Assembly: GCF_008831285.2 (NCBI RefSeq)
Contig: NC_045146.1
Coordinates: 24,507,703-24,571,702 of the forward strand
DNA length: 64,000 bases
Direction of reading: 5' to 3'
Source: Nymphaea colorata
Lineage: Eukaryota > Streptophyta > Magnoliopsida > Nymphaeales > Nymphaeaceae
The notes under the pieces are model-generated. The model was not told the origin of the DNA. It saw only the letters and a list, made by a program, of their open reading frames with translations, and did not search any database. Within the stretch, counting starts at the first letter, position 1; every line of letters starts with the position of its first letter. This document shows positions 25,001 to 36,300 of this stretch, in pieces. A program made the position numbers and the translations under genes.

Positions 25001-26460
25001 TGAAACAATAGTTACTAGTAAGTGAATTGGAATTTCCCTATCACAATGTCAAATTGCACCATTCAAAAAGTTTATACTCTCTATAGAGCAAAGACCGAGC
25101 ATTCCCTGCATTAGCCGGAAACCCGATTCTCCGTCAACAATGTGGGCGCCGTTCTTTCCTTTTTCAGATCAGTAATACATTGACCCCAAAATAGAACATA
25201 AGATCTTGTTTCTATTGCAGTTTTCAGGATATTTCAAAATCCTGAAACAGAAAAAAGGACCAAGGTGCTTGATAATAAGAGTCATTTACACATGCATATG
25301 TGGCAACAAGTGGGTGTTCCCTTATGAGAACAATGACAGCCATATCAGACATTTATTTTTTGCTGCCCATTGGGGATTTTCCAAACATTAAGAGAGAGAG
25401 AGAGAGAGGGAGAAAGGATTGGTGGTGCCTATGTTTATCCATTGAGTGGAGAAGAACCTGATCCTCTCTTTTTTTGCATTTAGGAATCCAAAAGATGCCT
25501 CTTGCTTGCCATTTATTTTGTTTCAGCTCTCTCTCTCTCTCTCATGCTGATCCACAAGTGAATCCCAATAATCAAACTTTGGTAAATAATTTTGAACAGT
25601 ATTCAATGAATGCAGAGAGCACCACATTTCGACAGCTCTCTCCATTTCGATACCTTTGTTTTTTGCCACTCATGGCATCAATGAACAGGAATGGAGGCCT
25701 CAAACCAGAACAATAGAACGCAATCTCTGTTCCTTCTCTATATTTTAACAACAAACAATAAATGAAATTTTCTGTAAACTGTTCGATGTTTTCGAAGACA
25801 TGTCAGTTTCCTGAGCGGTTCAGCTTTATTGGAAACTTGAAATTGCCGGCAAGTCTGTCGAGCCTTTCTTCGTAAAAGGAATTGAACGCCCGTGTTTCGT
25901 TTATAAGTACAAAAGGGAGATCATACCAATCGATAAGGACGTATTTGATTGAGGGAGACAGGGCCCATAAGACATGACCCACCTCATTTATCATCCACGT
26001 ATCCTCGCTTCCCATTGATAGATTCACATGTGAGCTCCTCAATAGCATATACAACTATATTGCACTCCTTCTTTCGAAGTTGTGGGGCTATTTTTATAAA
26101 TCGTCAATCAAATTGTTCTCGAAACGTATAAAATCAGCCCTGACAGTGTTTAATGTAAAAGTTTATCGGATTAGGACCAAGTTTGGAGCTTAAATTGTAT
26201 TTAGTAATATGAACCGGTTCGGTGCAGGAGAGTATGGACTCTGAACTCGCTGCCCCGTCAAACGTGGCCAACCTCATACGGCGAGGACGAGCGCCTCCCC
26301 CCCGCCAACATGCAACGTCCATCAACCGCCACGCTTTTCTTTCGTCTTCCGCTCTCTTCCTCTTCTGTAACTCCAAGACGACGTGCGCAAACGTCTCGGA
26401 GGAAATGCGAAGAAAGAAATAAATCCTGAGCAACAGCACTGCGGAAAGAAGCAGAAGAAG
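22100..26460. other. Divergent intergenic region between the CLV1-like and ERD7-like genes
   Basis: Both flanking genes are transcribed away from this region, so it holds both promoters. I found no coding sequence: open frames are short and unrecognisable. It includes a 73-bp tandem duplication (24348-24493), a (GA)n tract near 25390-25410 and a (CT)n tract near 25529-25543. Confidence 0.55.
24348..24493. repeat. 73-bp tandem duplication
   Basis: Two head-to-tail copies, 24348-24420 and 24421-24493, each starting ATTCTTGTTGGTGTTATTCA and ending AAGTTCACTCA. They differ at only three positions (TCGCG versus TCACA, and ATA versus ACA). No coding meaning is apparent. Confidence 0.9.
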
Positions 26461-29400
26461 ATGGTTTTCTTTTGGAGAAAGAATCGCCAAGAAGATCAAG
26501 AAGTTAAGGAGTCACCTAATCTCCTTGCGCCCACCATCCATTCTTCCTCTTCATCATCATCAGCATCCTCTTCTATCGATCTCCAGAATGCAGCTCCTCG
26601 CATGAGACCTTCTGCTGCCAAATGCTCATTAGTCGATCCCAGAGAGACAGATGACCTCCGTTCCGCATCTCCACTCGATCCCCATAATGCACTTCGTCTC
26701 CCGATACATTCTTCTTCCGAACATTCGTCCGTTGATCCCGCAAAGATAGAACGCCAAACTTGTCCACCTTCTTCTTATTCTTGTCCAATCGATTCCCAGA
26801 ATGCACTTCCTCCCCTGAAACCTCCTTTTGCCAACTGTCCGTTGGATGATCTCCAAGAGGCGGAACCCCCTCTTTGTTCATCTTCTTCTTCTTCTTCGTC
26901 TTCCTCCTCTTCTCCTCGTTCGTCTTCTTTCCTTGAGTCCGATCTCCCAAAAAATGTCTTCCCCCATGGCGAGGCGGACGAACCAATCACGAACCAGGCC
27001 TCCCCTTGTGAAGCAAAGGAGGAGACCCTTCTTACCGTCCCCGGCGCTATCATCCACCTCATCGATGAGCGCGAGAGCGTCGAGCTCGCCGGCGGTGACT
27101 TCTCGATCGTCCGCCTGACCCAATCGGAAAACATGATCGCCGTGATCGCCCGGATTGCTAACGTGCATTGGCCGTTGGCCAAGGACGAAGCCGCCGTTAA
27201 GCTCGACGACTCGCACTACTTTTTCTCGCTGCGCGTGCCGGCGGAGTCCGGGCAGCAGGGCTCCGACGCCGCTGATTGGGTGCTGAATTACGGGTTGACT
27301 TTCGAGGCGGAGCGGCAGGAGAAGACGGAATTGGACGGCATCCTGCAGCAGTATAGCTGCTTTTCTGTGCATTCTGCCTCTAAAGTTCCCGGTTCTGAGC
27401 CGCCGGCCAAGGAGGGAGCGGAGGCGGCCGCTGCGGCTTATTGGACCACACTGGCTCCTAATGTGAATGACTACAGCGGGTTGATGGCGCGGGCCGTAGC
27501 GGTTGGGTCGGGACAATTGGTTCGGGGAATCATATGGTGCGGAGACGTGACTGTGGAGCGATTGAAATGGGGGAACGACTTCTTGAAGAAGAGGATGGAC
27601 CCCAATTCTAAGCCTGCTGAGATTGACAAGCACACGTTGAAGAGGATCAAAAGGTTGAGAATTCTCATTCTTGGTCTCCGTGGTGTTTGTTCAATTTCTA
27701 CTTCTCTTGATCTATTTTGGTGTTTTTCTCGTGCAACCTTTATGTTCATCATCTATGAAACTTGGTTTTTCTTAATTCAAACTTTTTTGTTATGCTCTTA
27801 ACGTGCAACACTCTGTTCCTTTTTCTTGTCTTTAATACTTGCAGTAACTATCATTTTAGAAAAATTAATCACTCGTGTGGGGGCAGTAAGCGTAGACTCT
27901 TTATGCTGTATGACAGCATGAGGAAATACATGGAGAAAAAGAAAAAAGGATCAGAATGATTTAAACTGGTTTCCGAATGTGATCTATTCTCAATTGTAAT
28001 CATTGGCGTTCTTGACGCAGGGCTAAGAAAGTCACCAAAATGTCTCAGAAGGTCATGTCTGGAATTTTATGTGGTGTCGTGAGGGTAGGAGGGTTTTTTA
28101 CCAGCTCTGTGACGAATTCTGCAGTGGGTCAGAAGTTTTTCAGACTGTTGCCAGGAGAGGTTGTCCTTGCAACTATTGATGGCTTTGGTAAGCGGCTAAA
28201 TTTGTTCTTTTAAATGATCATAGCCAAATGTTATTGGTGTTGACTGACACATTCGAGAAGCTGCTGCTGAAATATGCATGTGTGCTTTCTTTTCCCAGCT
28301 GTCTCCTTTAACCGGCTAGTGTTCTTTGTTGGTGGAATGCTTTTTGTCTATCTGAATCTTCTTTCTCCTCTTCCAAATCTCTTCTACTAGTTTCAAAGGT
28401 CTGGAATGCGCAATTGCAAAGGTCTGGAAATACACCTTCAAATTATATTTTACATTTTTCTGCACTTTGCAGGAAGAAGCAGATTTAGTCCTAGAAGTGG
28501 TCTGACAGTTAGATGACAGAAATAGTGACAAGCAAGACGACCATCAAAATTCATAACAGGATTTCACATAATGGCATGTGATTGGTTTAAACATTCCAAG
28601 TTGAAATTGAGTTAGTGTTCAGTACCTATAGCGTGCTTTGTTTTTTTTTTATGAGGTGAACCTTTCCTGGTTGCCTGCGGAAGGACATGTATCAGGGATT
28701 CCATGAGGGAACGACTAGAAGTCTAGAATAGACATGATGCGTACTCCCAGGCCGACTATCAAACACATCTGAAAAACTCAACAGTTTCCCCGCGTCTTTA
28801 GAATAGAAGCAAGCATGGAATTAGTTTTAGTCTATGAAATTATGAATCTTAGCAGTCCTGGATCAGTGCAGCTATTGGTGATGAAACTACTCGAGCAGTT
28901 CATCATGATGATATGGTGGCTTTGACAGTTCATCTCTTTGAAACAGGTAAGGTCTGTGATGCTGTTGAAGTTGCTGGCAAGAATGTTCTAACAACATCCT
29001 CTGATGTGACAACCGAGCTTGTAACATACAGGTATATTGCTTTCCCATGGTCTTTTTTGAATAAATATGTGATCTAGACTGAAATGGATTAAAGCAATAA
29101 AATAATCTGCGAGGAGGACATTTTTCACAAGATGCTAGCTTTGGCAAAGCTTGTTAGCTTGTGCACCTCCCCACGAAACACAAATAAAACAATGGGAATT
29201 TCGCGACTGAGAATATCAGGGGTTTCCAACTTCCAAGAGATTTTACAAGCGAAGAACCAATACATAGTCTCTACACGATAAATTGTGACAAGCACATCAT
29301 CAATTTAGGCCTGCCCAAAATATTTGCATCCTATTTCTTTCATAGGCTCAAGAAATCATGAAGTTTGACGCTTTCTGCATGCTCACCCGTCTGTTATGCC

Positions 29401-29796
29401 TCCAACTTGCTTGTTTAGTCACAAGCAGCTAACTGTGGCAAGACTATCTGCAATAAAGATGCTATGCTTGAGTGCAAGACCGACTGAAGATGGGAGAAAT
29501 TTGGATGTGGGTGATCGGCGAAAACCGTGTGAAAAGGCTTTTGCATGGAGGTGACATCATGTATGCTAACTTCTCTGACGCTGTGCCGCAGGTATGGAGA
29601 ACAGGCAGGTGTGATGACCAAAGATGGGCTGGGTGCAGCAGGTCATGCCGTTGGTGCAGCATGGTCAGTCCTCAAGATCAGGAACGCACTCAACCCCAAG
29701 AACACTATCTGTGTCATGACACCATCGGAGTTTGCCAAGTCCACAGCCAAAGTTGCTGCAGTAGTGCTGGAGGAGAGAGCAAAGCAAGCCAAGTGA
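26461..29796 (+). CDS. ERD7-like: ERD7-like senescence/dehydration-associated protein
   Basis: Exons 26461-27653, 28021-28187, 28947-29031 and 29592-29796 join with consistent phases to 549 residues. Residues from about 187 onward match the plant senescence-domain family: LLTVPGAIIHLIDERESVEL, then YWTTLAPNVNDYSGLMARAV, then GQLVRGIIWCGDVTVERLKW, and after exon joining VCDAVEVAGKNVLTTSSDV and a terminal ALNPK block. In Arabidopsis ERD7 relatives are induced by drought, cold and senescence and bind membrane or lipid-droplet lipids; spartin is the animal relative. The first roughly 185 residues are low-complexity, rich in Ser, Pro and acidic residues, with three imperfect repeats (see separate entry) and a poly-Ser run, making the protein longer than typical members. 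The ATG at 26461 (AAGATGG) is the first in frame; further upstream the open frame begins only with non-ATG codons. Confidence 0.9.
26575..26875 (+). repeat. Three imperfect 33-38-codon repeats in the ERD7-like N-terminus
   Basis: Units begin at 26575 (IDLQNAAPRM), 26674 (LDPHNALRLP) and 26788 (IDSQNALPPL). Each continues with a Pro/Ser-rich part and a second (V/L)D motif (SLVDPRE, SSVDPAK, PLDDLQE). Spacing is 99 and 114 bases, both multiples of three, so the frame is preserved. DNA similarity is visible too (GAT...CA(G/T)AATGCA). Confidence 0.75.
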
Positions 29797-30206
29797 AACG
29801 TTACGAAGATGCCGATATGTTCTGTCAAATTGTTTTTACAGGTGCAGCCACCTATTAGAAGCTACCTGTAAAGGTTATATCTTTTCTGTCAAACTTGATG
29901 CAGATGTATTCAGTATAAACCTATCTTTTTGGCAGACATTGCGTCTTAGAAATTTTTTCTATATATATATAAAAGTCTATTTTTCCTTGCCATAAGAACT
30001 TGGTTGCAGTGTGGGCTTGTATTGTGTTCCTAAAATCATAAGCAAAAGAGCGTATGGAAAAATTCACAAGTACGAGGTCCTTTCTGTGATTATAGACTAA
30101 AATTTGGACTGTAACAGAAAAGCGAGAATCTGCGTCGTTTCTCACTCCTCCCGCCCAAAACACCGCGGCGCGCTCAAATATGCCAAAATTCAAAACTCAG
30201 GTGCAG

Positions 30207-30239
<33 letters not shown>

Positions 30240-30308
30240 GGTGAGAGAGTGAGTGAGAGAGAGAGCTTCTGCATCTCTGGTGCTATTCGGAGTGAGTGGA
30301 TCGCGAAG
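29797..30308 (+). promoter_or_regulatory. Short spacer: ERD7-like 3' end and kinesin-6 promoter/leader
   Basis: Only 512 bases separate the ERD7-like stop from the kinesin start codon, in head-to-tail arrangement. The segment near 30147-30180 becomes GC-rich (CCTCCCGCC at 30147-30155, CACCGCGGCGCGC following). The first matches the plant E2F-type consensus T(T/C)TCCCGCC at eight of nine positions. A (GA)n tract (30206-30263) forms the probable kinesin 5' leader. No TATA box is convincing. Confidence 0.5.
30206..30263 (+). repeat. (GA)n-rich tract in the kinesin-6 leader
   Basis: About 26 bases of pure GA followed by interrupted GAGA/GTGA repeats. It is within an open frame that continues into the kinesin from an upstream ATG at 30180. 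Confidence 0.8.
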
Positions 30309-33300
30309 ATGGAATTCGTGAGCCCTCCGCTCACGGTGAGGCGAAACCCTCCTCGCAAGGCCAAGACGCCTGCATCAAGGCCCCCGGAAGTCCTCATCCC
30401 TTCCTCCTCCTCTGCCACCGATCGTCCTCCTCTGCGCCCGATCCAAGCCAACCTCCAGAGCCCACCATCGGTTGAGGAGGTCCAGAAACCATTTCAGAAG
30501 AAGCCTTCCGAGTCGCCCGCTGATGAAGACACTCTCCGTGTCTTCCTCCGCATTCGGCCGCCAAAGGAGTCGAAGACCAAGAAAAATGCCGCCTGCACCA
30601 GGAGGCGATCGAAGGAGGAAGGGGACCGCGTCTGCTTGATCGTGAACGATTCCAGATCGGTCACTTTAACGGCACCAGCTTCGCTCGTTGACCCTAAACG
30701 AATAAAGAACGAGACGTTCGACGGATTCAGCCACGTTTTCCAACCTGAATCTTCTCAGGTATATGGTTTCCGCATTTCCAAAAAGAATTCTTGCTGTTCT
30801 TTTGGTCGATTGGACTGCGGACTAGAAACTGTAATGATTTTTCGAGGATATTCCTGTTTGATCCCTCCAATTTTTTCGGTTAATGTAAGGTTGAGGTTTA
30901 CGGGAGGGTGATGCAACCTCTCGTTTTGGATTTCCTGGGAGGGAGTAGTCGGCTTCTGGTCGCAATGGGGCCTACGGGTTCGGGCAAGACGCATACGGTG
31001 TTCGGGGCTCCTGATAAGCCTGGCTTGGTTCCTCTGGCTCTTAAGGAGCTTTTTAGGCATTCTAGGTATGGTGAACACTTTCTCTTTTGCTCGACTTTCT
31101 TTTGTCCGCTTCTGAAATTGACAAATCTGAAAATGTTACCTAGAAATCAATGCGTTGAATTGTTCTCTTCTAATGGAGTATTTATGTTTTCATTCAATCT
31201 TTAGACACTACTTGATTGCAAAACGGCATTAGCTTCTTAGCCAACTTTATATACATTTAGGTAGCTCATAATATGCTCCCGTTTCTATGTAACATCAGTT
31301 CTCCGTTGTTGAATTTAAATAGATTGGGTTTGCGAAATCCGTATTTTGAGGCTATTGCAGCTTGCAGAATGCACCTGCATCGCAACCATGTTTTCCTTTC
31401 TTTTCATTTTTTTGTCAATTAATCTGTTGAACAGGAAAAGTATCTCTGAACAAGGACTTCTTTTCTTTGATTATTCTGAGCAACATTTTTTCTTTTAAAT
31501 TTTTAGTTTTTCGAAATACATGTATTCTGTTGCCCTGCATTATGAATATGTGATACGAAGTTATGAACAGTAAATTGTTGATCTTTTTCGTTTTCGTTAA
31601 TTTTCATTCACAACCTCTTATAGTGAAAAGAACCAGCAACATATTGGCTTATGAATTGCCCACTTCTAGCTGGTTGGATTTTAAGATCACCGGTATGATC
31701 AATTGGAAATCTAAAAAGTGGAAAGTGGGTCTGTCTTTATTTGTTCTCTCTTGGAGAGAATCCAGTAGGACTTTATTTTTCTTAATCTTCTATCAGAATC
31801 GGTGAACTGATTGAAAAGGGAAATCAGGAAGTATTTTGTCTCTCGTAATGCTTGTTTCCTGCATACTCTATATGGTTTTGTGTATTTGGTCTGTCTAGGT
31901 ATCTGCATATACGTTGAATTGAAGTTCCTGTATCTGAGTATGTAAGAAAATTGAAATTCCTTGTTAATAAGAAGGTATGTAGTTGTTTGAAATTTGAATG
32001 GTGTCCTGCAATACAAGGGAATTGATCATTCTATTGAGTCCTTTTGGTATATCTTATGGAGTTATTGTCCCTAACCCTTCATTCATGAATCATCCAGCAT
32101 TTACTATATCTCAATGTTTGAAATTTCGTCCGAGCAAGGAAGAGGAGAAAGGATATATGATCTACTTCAAGGTGGGAATGAACTCTCCCTCCAGCAGTCT
32201 TCCTGCATTAGAGGCCTTCAAGAGGTGGGATTTAATCCTTTATTCTACGTTTTTTCCAATGGTCAATTTTTCATTTTGTTCATACTCTACAGTGTTGAAA
32301 TGCAGTTCAGAGTGGAAAATATCGCACAAGCAGAGTCTACAATCAGCCGTGGAATGTTAAGGCGCACTACTGCAGCGACAAATGCAAACAGCCAGTCTAG
32401 GCATGCTGCATAAAGTTCTTTTATTTTTTGGAATGTCGTGATGTAAAATTCTGTTATACCATTATTAACCCTTTATGATGCTTGAGTGGCTCAATGGGAA
32501 ACTAGACTAGCTTCGCATGCTCTGTTTAAGCATTTAAGTCCTACGTTAGGTCCCAAGGAACGATATTAAGTTATTGACAGTCCAGACATGCTGCATAAAG
32601 TTCCTTTTTTTTTTCTGAATATTATTTAATTTTTTTTATACCCTTATTAACCCTACATGATGCTAGACTGCTTGAGTAGTTCAATGGGAAAGATTAGTAG
32701 CATAGCATGCTCTAGTTCTTGCGTTTAAGTCCTATATTAGGTCCCAAGGAACAATGCAAAAGGCATTCTGCATGACATGCTTCTCCTCGTGACATGGAAA
32801 ACAAGATCCAGTAACACCTAAAGGTAGAAAAGTGGTACATTTAAAGAGTTTCTTCGGGGAGTCTGACTGGGCTTTCCTATTCCAGTATCAAAAGCATGTG
32901 GCTGAAGTTAAGGGGATATAACCAATTTTATTCTGTTTCCAACAAAATTTCTATATGAGATGCGGGGCACCCTGTGAAATAGCTAAGAGGTTGGTCATAT
33001 CTTCATCGCACCATGTGGTGCTCTACATCAACATTGACACTTCTTTGGATGACCTATAGTGCTCCTTTTTACGAATTCTTTGACACCTATACAAGCTACG
33101 GCCTGACATGCCAAGTATTGAAGATTCCATACATAGTGGATAGTCACCTGATATAAATACTTTTTGGTATATGCGAAGGACAGTCTAACATAAATGGTCA
33201 AGTACTAACATTGTTTTGACTTCTCATCTCTCAAGTGTTTCGGCACAATCTTATTCTCCTCCTGCTTGGATTTATGTGCATTTTATAGCATTACGACTTA

Positions 33301-36300
33301 CAAGTATGGGAGTTTATACCTGTTTGCTGTTGCATAACTACTAACTCTAGTTGTAGGCCAAGCTTATGTTTGAGTTTTCCTCTTTCATGGTTTAGTTCTT
33401 GCTTAATTTGTGCACTTGTGCTGTAACTGCAGTCGGTCACAATGCATTACGAACATTCGTAGAGGTTCGGAACTGGTTACTGGAGATGATACCTCAGAAG
33501 TTGCTGTTCTGACTGTTGCTGACCTGGCTGGTGCTGAAAGAGAACGAAGAACAGGAAATCAGGTTCTCAACTTCGATTTTCTTCTTAATTTTTATAACCA
33601 ATTGCATAGAGATGTTCTATGTTTGGCTCCAACGTTGATAGCAAATGGTTCTTCTCCTTCATGCCTAGGTGGATTTTTGCTTCTCCTTCTCCTCCATGAC
33701 CTGGCAGAATTCCTAATCTGATGCCTTGTGTTTCTGGAATGGGACAAACTCATCTTCTGTCTTATGTATTTAAAATTTAAGTGTTTTAATATAAGCTCAT
33801 AAATTAACATATAAGCATTTTATTACTCGCAATGATAATATGTGGAAACAAAACATTGATCATGCTGCTTGTTCAGTGTACATAAAAAATATAAATATAA
33901 ATTGAAAATAATGGATAAAATGCTTCATGATTACTAAATTCATATGACTCAGCTAGTAAATTCATTCAACTAAGTCAAGAATAAAATTTGGTTGACTTGG
34001 CCAAGTAAAAAACGTTGACTCTGTTTAGTTTGGTCATAACTGAATGGACACTATTGTTCATTCAGATGGGACTTGACTGGAGCCTCAAGTAAGTGAACTC
34101 CTAAAGTGCCTGAGTTTGCCGACCTCAAACTTTTGAACTACAAGATAATATTTTACTATTTTAGTATTATTTGGCTATATCATGTTGGCTAGTTTAATTA
34201 CCTAGAAATATATAAAATTCAAATCCGGAGACAAATGATAAATCAACAGCTTGTGATTTATGAACATCAGATGCTTCATGAAAAATGTAAGAATCAAATT
34301 AGACTCAATCTTAGTACATGAAAACAATGTTGTAAAAGGTGTAGGCTGTAGCTTAATGCGTATATGTTGGGCCGACCCATACGCCGTATCGAAACATATC
34401 ACAAACGTAACGTAGCGTATCGTAAAATTATTTTTTTAAGTTAAAAAGTATTAAAAAATCAGAAAAAATAGAAAAAATAATAAAAAAATCCGAAAAAAAT
34501 AAACAAAAAATTCAGAAATCAAGAAAAATATATTCAATATAAAAAAGATCATCATACATAAGGAACATTCATGTGTATCAACAACACATACAAAAATAAG
34601 AAATCAGAGATTCAAAATAACATAATAAGCATCCATCACAATTTTAAACTTGAAATCTTTATAGAATCTTAAGAGTTAAGAGTCACTGCCCATTAGTGAT
34701 CAACTTAATCATGTGGCTCCTTTCTCGTGCAGATTGATTAATTATGAAAACTGACCAATGAGCACATTTGTGACCTTGGGAATGTTTGTTGAAATAGTAT
34801 GCCATTTAATTTGAATAAGTTTGCTTTAAGGATGACACTTAAGATTTCAGCTGTATATTTTGTTGGTACAATATGTTTGACTCGGGTTCTACAATTCTGT
34901 GATTTCAGCTGTATATTTTGTTGGTGCAATATATTTGACTTGGGTTTGACAATTCTAAGTGAGTGGGTTATTAATCGTTATGTACAGGGGAAGAGGTTGT
35001 TGCAAAGTGGTTTCATCAACAACACATCTATGGTTTTAGGCCAATGCTTAAGGGTATGCAAACTCATTTTTTGGGGTGTACTTAGCTTTTACATGTCTGT
35101 GGTTAACTTTTTCCATCTTACACTTTTTCTTCTTTATTTTTTCTTTCAAAGGCCATCCTTGAACATCAGCAAAATCGGAAAAAGCAACTGCAAAAGCATT
35201 TTCATTGCAGCTTGGTATATTATTTTCTGTTATTCATTTGTATATCATCTTGGCACTATGGACCCTTTTTCTTCCTTTGCTTTGAACAACTTTATTGATA
35301 ATTTTTTTAAACATACAGTTGACAAGATACTTGAGGGAGTACATGGAAGCCAAGAAGCGTATGGCTTTGGTATGTTTAGAACTTTAAATACATCAGTCAA
35401 ATAACTCATATTTGTTTTTTAATTTTTATCATGCTGATTTGGTCTGAAATACATATTCTTATTTCTTACTAATTTTCAACTATGCCCTTCTTTTGTTCTT
35501 TCCCCTTTCATCATTATCAAGGTGCTTTTACCATACTCATTAATATCTATGATATATTGAACGAACCACAGAATTATTGCTGGAAGTTATCTCAAGAAAT
35601 TCAAAATAATGTGACAAAGTATAGCATGTATATATTTAGTTCAAACTTTAAATCACCTTTCTTTATTATTGCAACGTTAAAGACCCTTGCTGTTCAGGCT
35701 CAGAGTTTGTTATGCAAGACCACAGAGATAAACACTAGGAATTTCTTTGAAAGTTAGCATGACTTGCAAATCATCCATTTGTTATATTACAAGCCACTGG
35801 CTTCTTTGTGCTTGATTAGTCGGCCACAATGGCCTAAGTATGTATGAATCCCTCAATTTCGACCTTGTGAGAATTCTTATTTACGTCTCTGATAAACTTG
35901 CTCCTGTTTCACTAAGTTTGTGAAATTACTTGTGCTTTCTCTGCTTTAAGCTGCAGTATTCCCCTTGATGTTGGCATTTCACTTTCTAATCTCTTGTTTC
36001 CATTCCTTTGTCGTCCTCGTCAAGTACGTACTTTGTTTTGGTTAAGTGGCATTTCGAGTTATTCTCGTTAAGTTTATTCTTCCGTTCAGTCACCCATTAT
36101 TTAATTGTTAATTGATGAAGTTTATTTATCGACGTTAATAATTACTGCATATGGTTTTCTATAGATGGATGGATGTTGCATCGCTTGTTTTCTCTGATGC
36201 TACCTTTTTGGTTTATGTGCACCTGCAGTTTATTCTGTTTCATAATGTTTTTACTCCAATTTTTTGCGAACCAAATCTTTCAAATGATTTTTTTTTTCCC

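Noticed and set aside
26383-26460. Upstream extension of the ERD7-like frame
   Set aside because: The extension would need a non-ATG start; the first ATG is at 26461 in a good context.
32257-32305. Alternative, earlier acceptor for kinesin exon 4 (CTACAG near 32292)
   Set aside because: In the phase set by exon 3 it gives an immediate TGA; the acceptor ATGCAG at 32305 keeps the frame and the family sequence.
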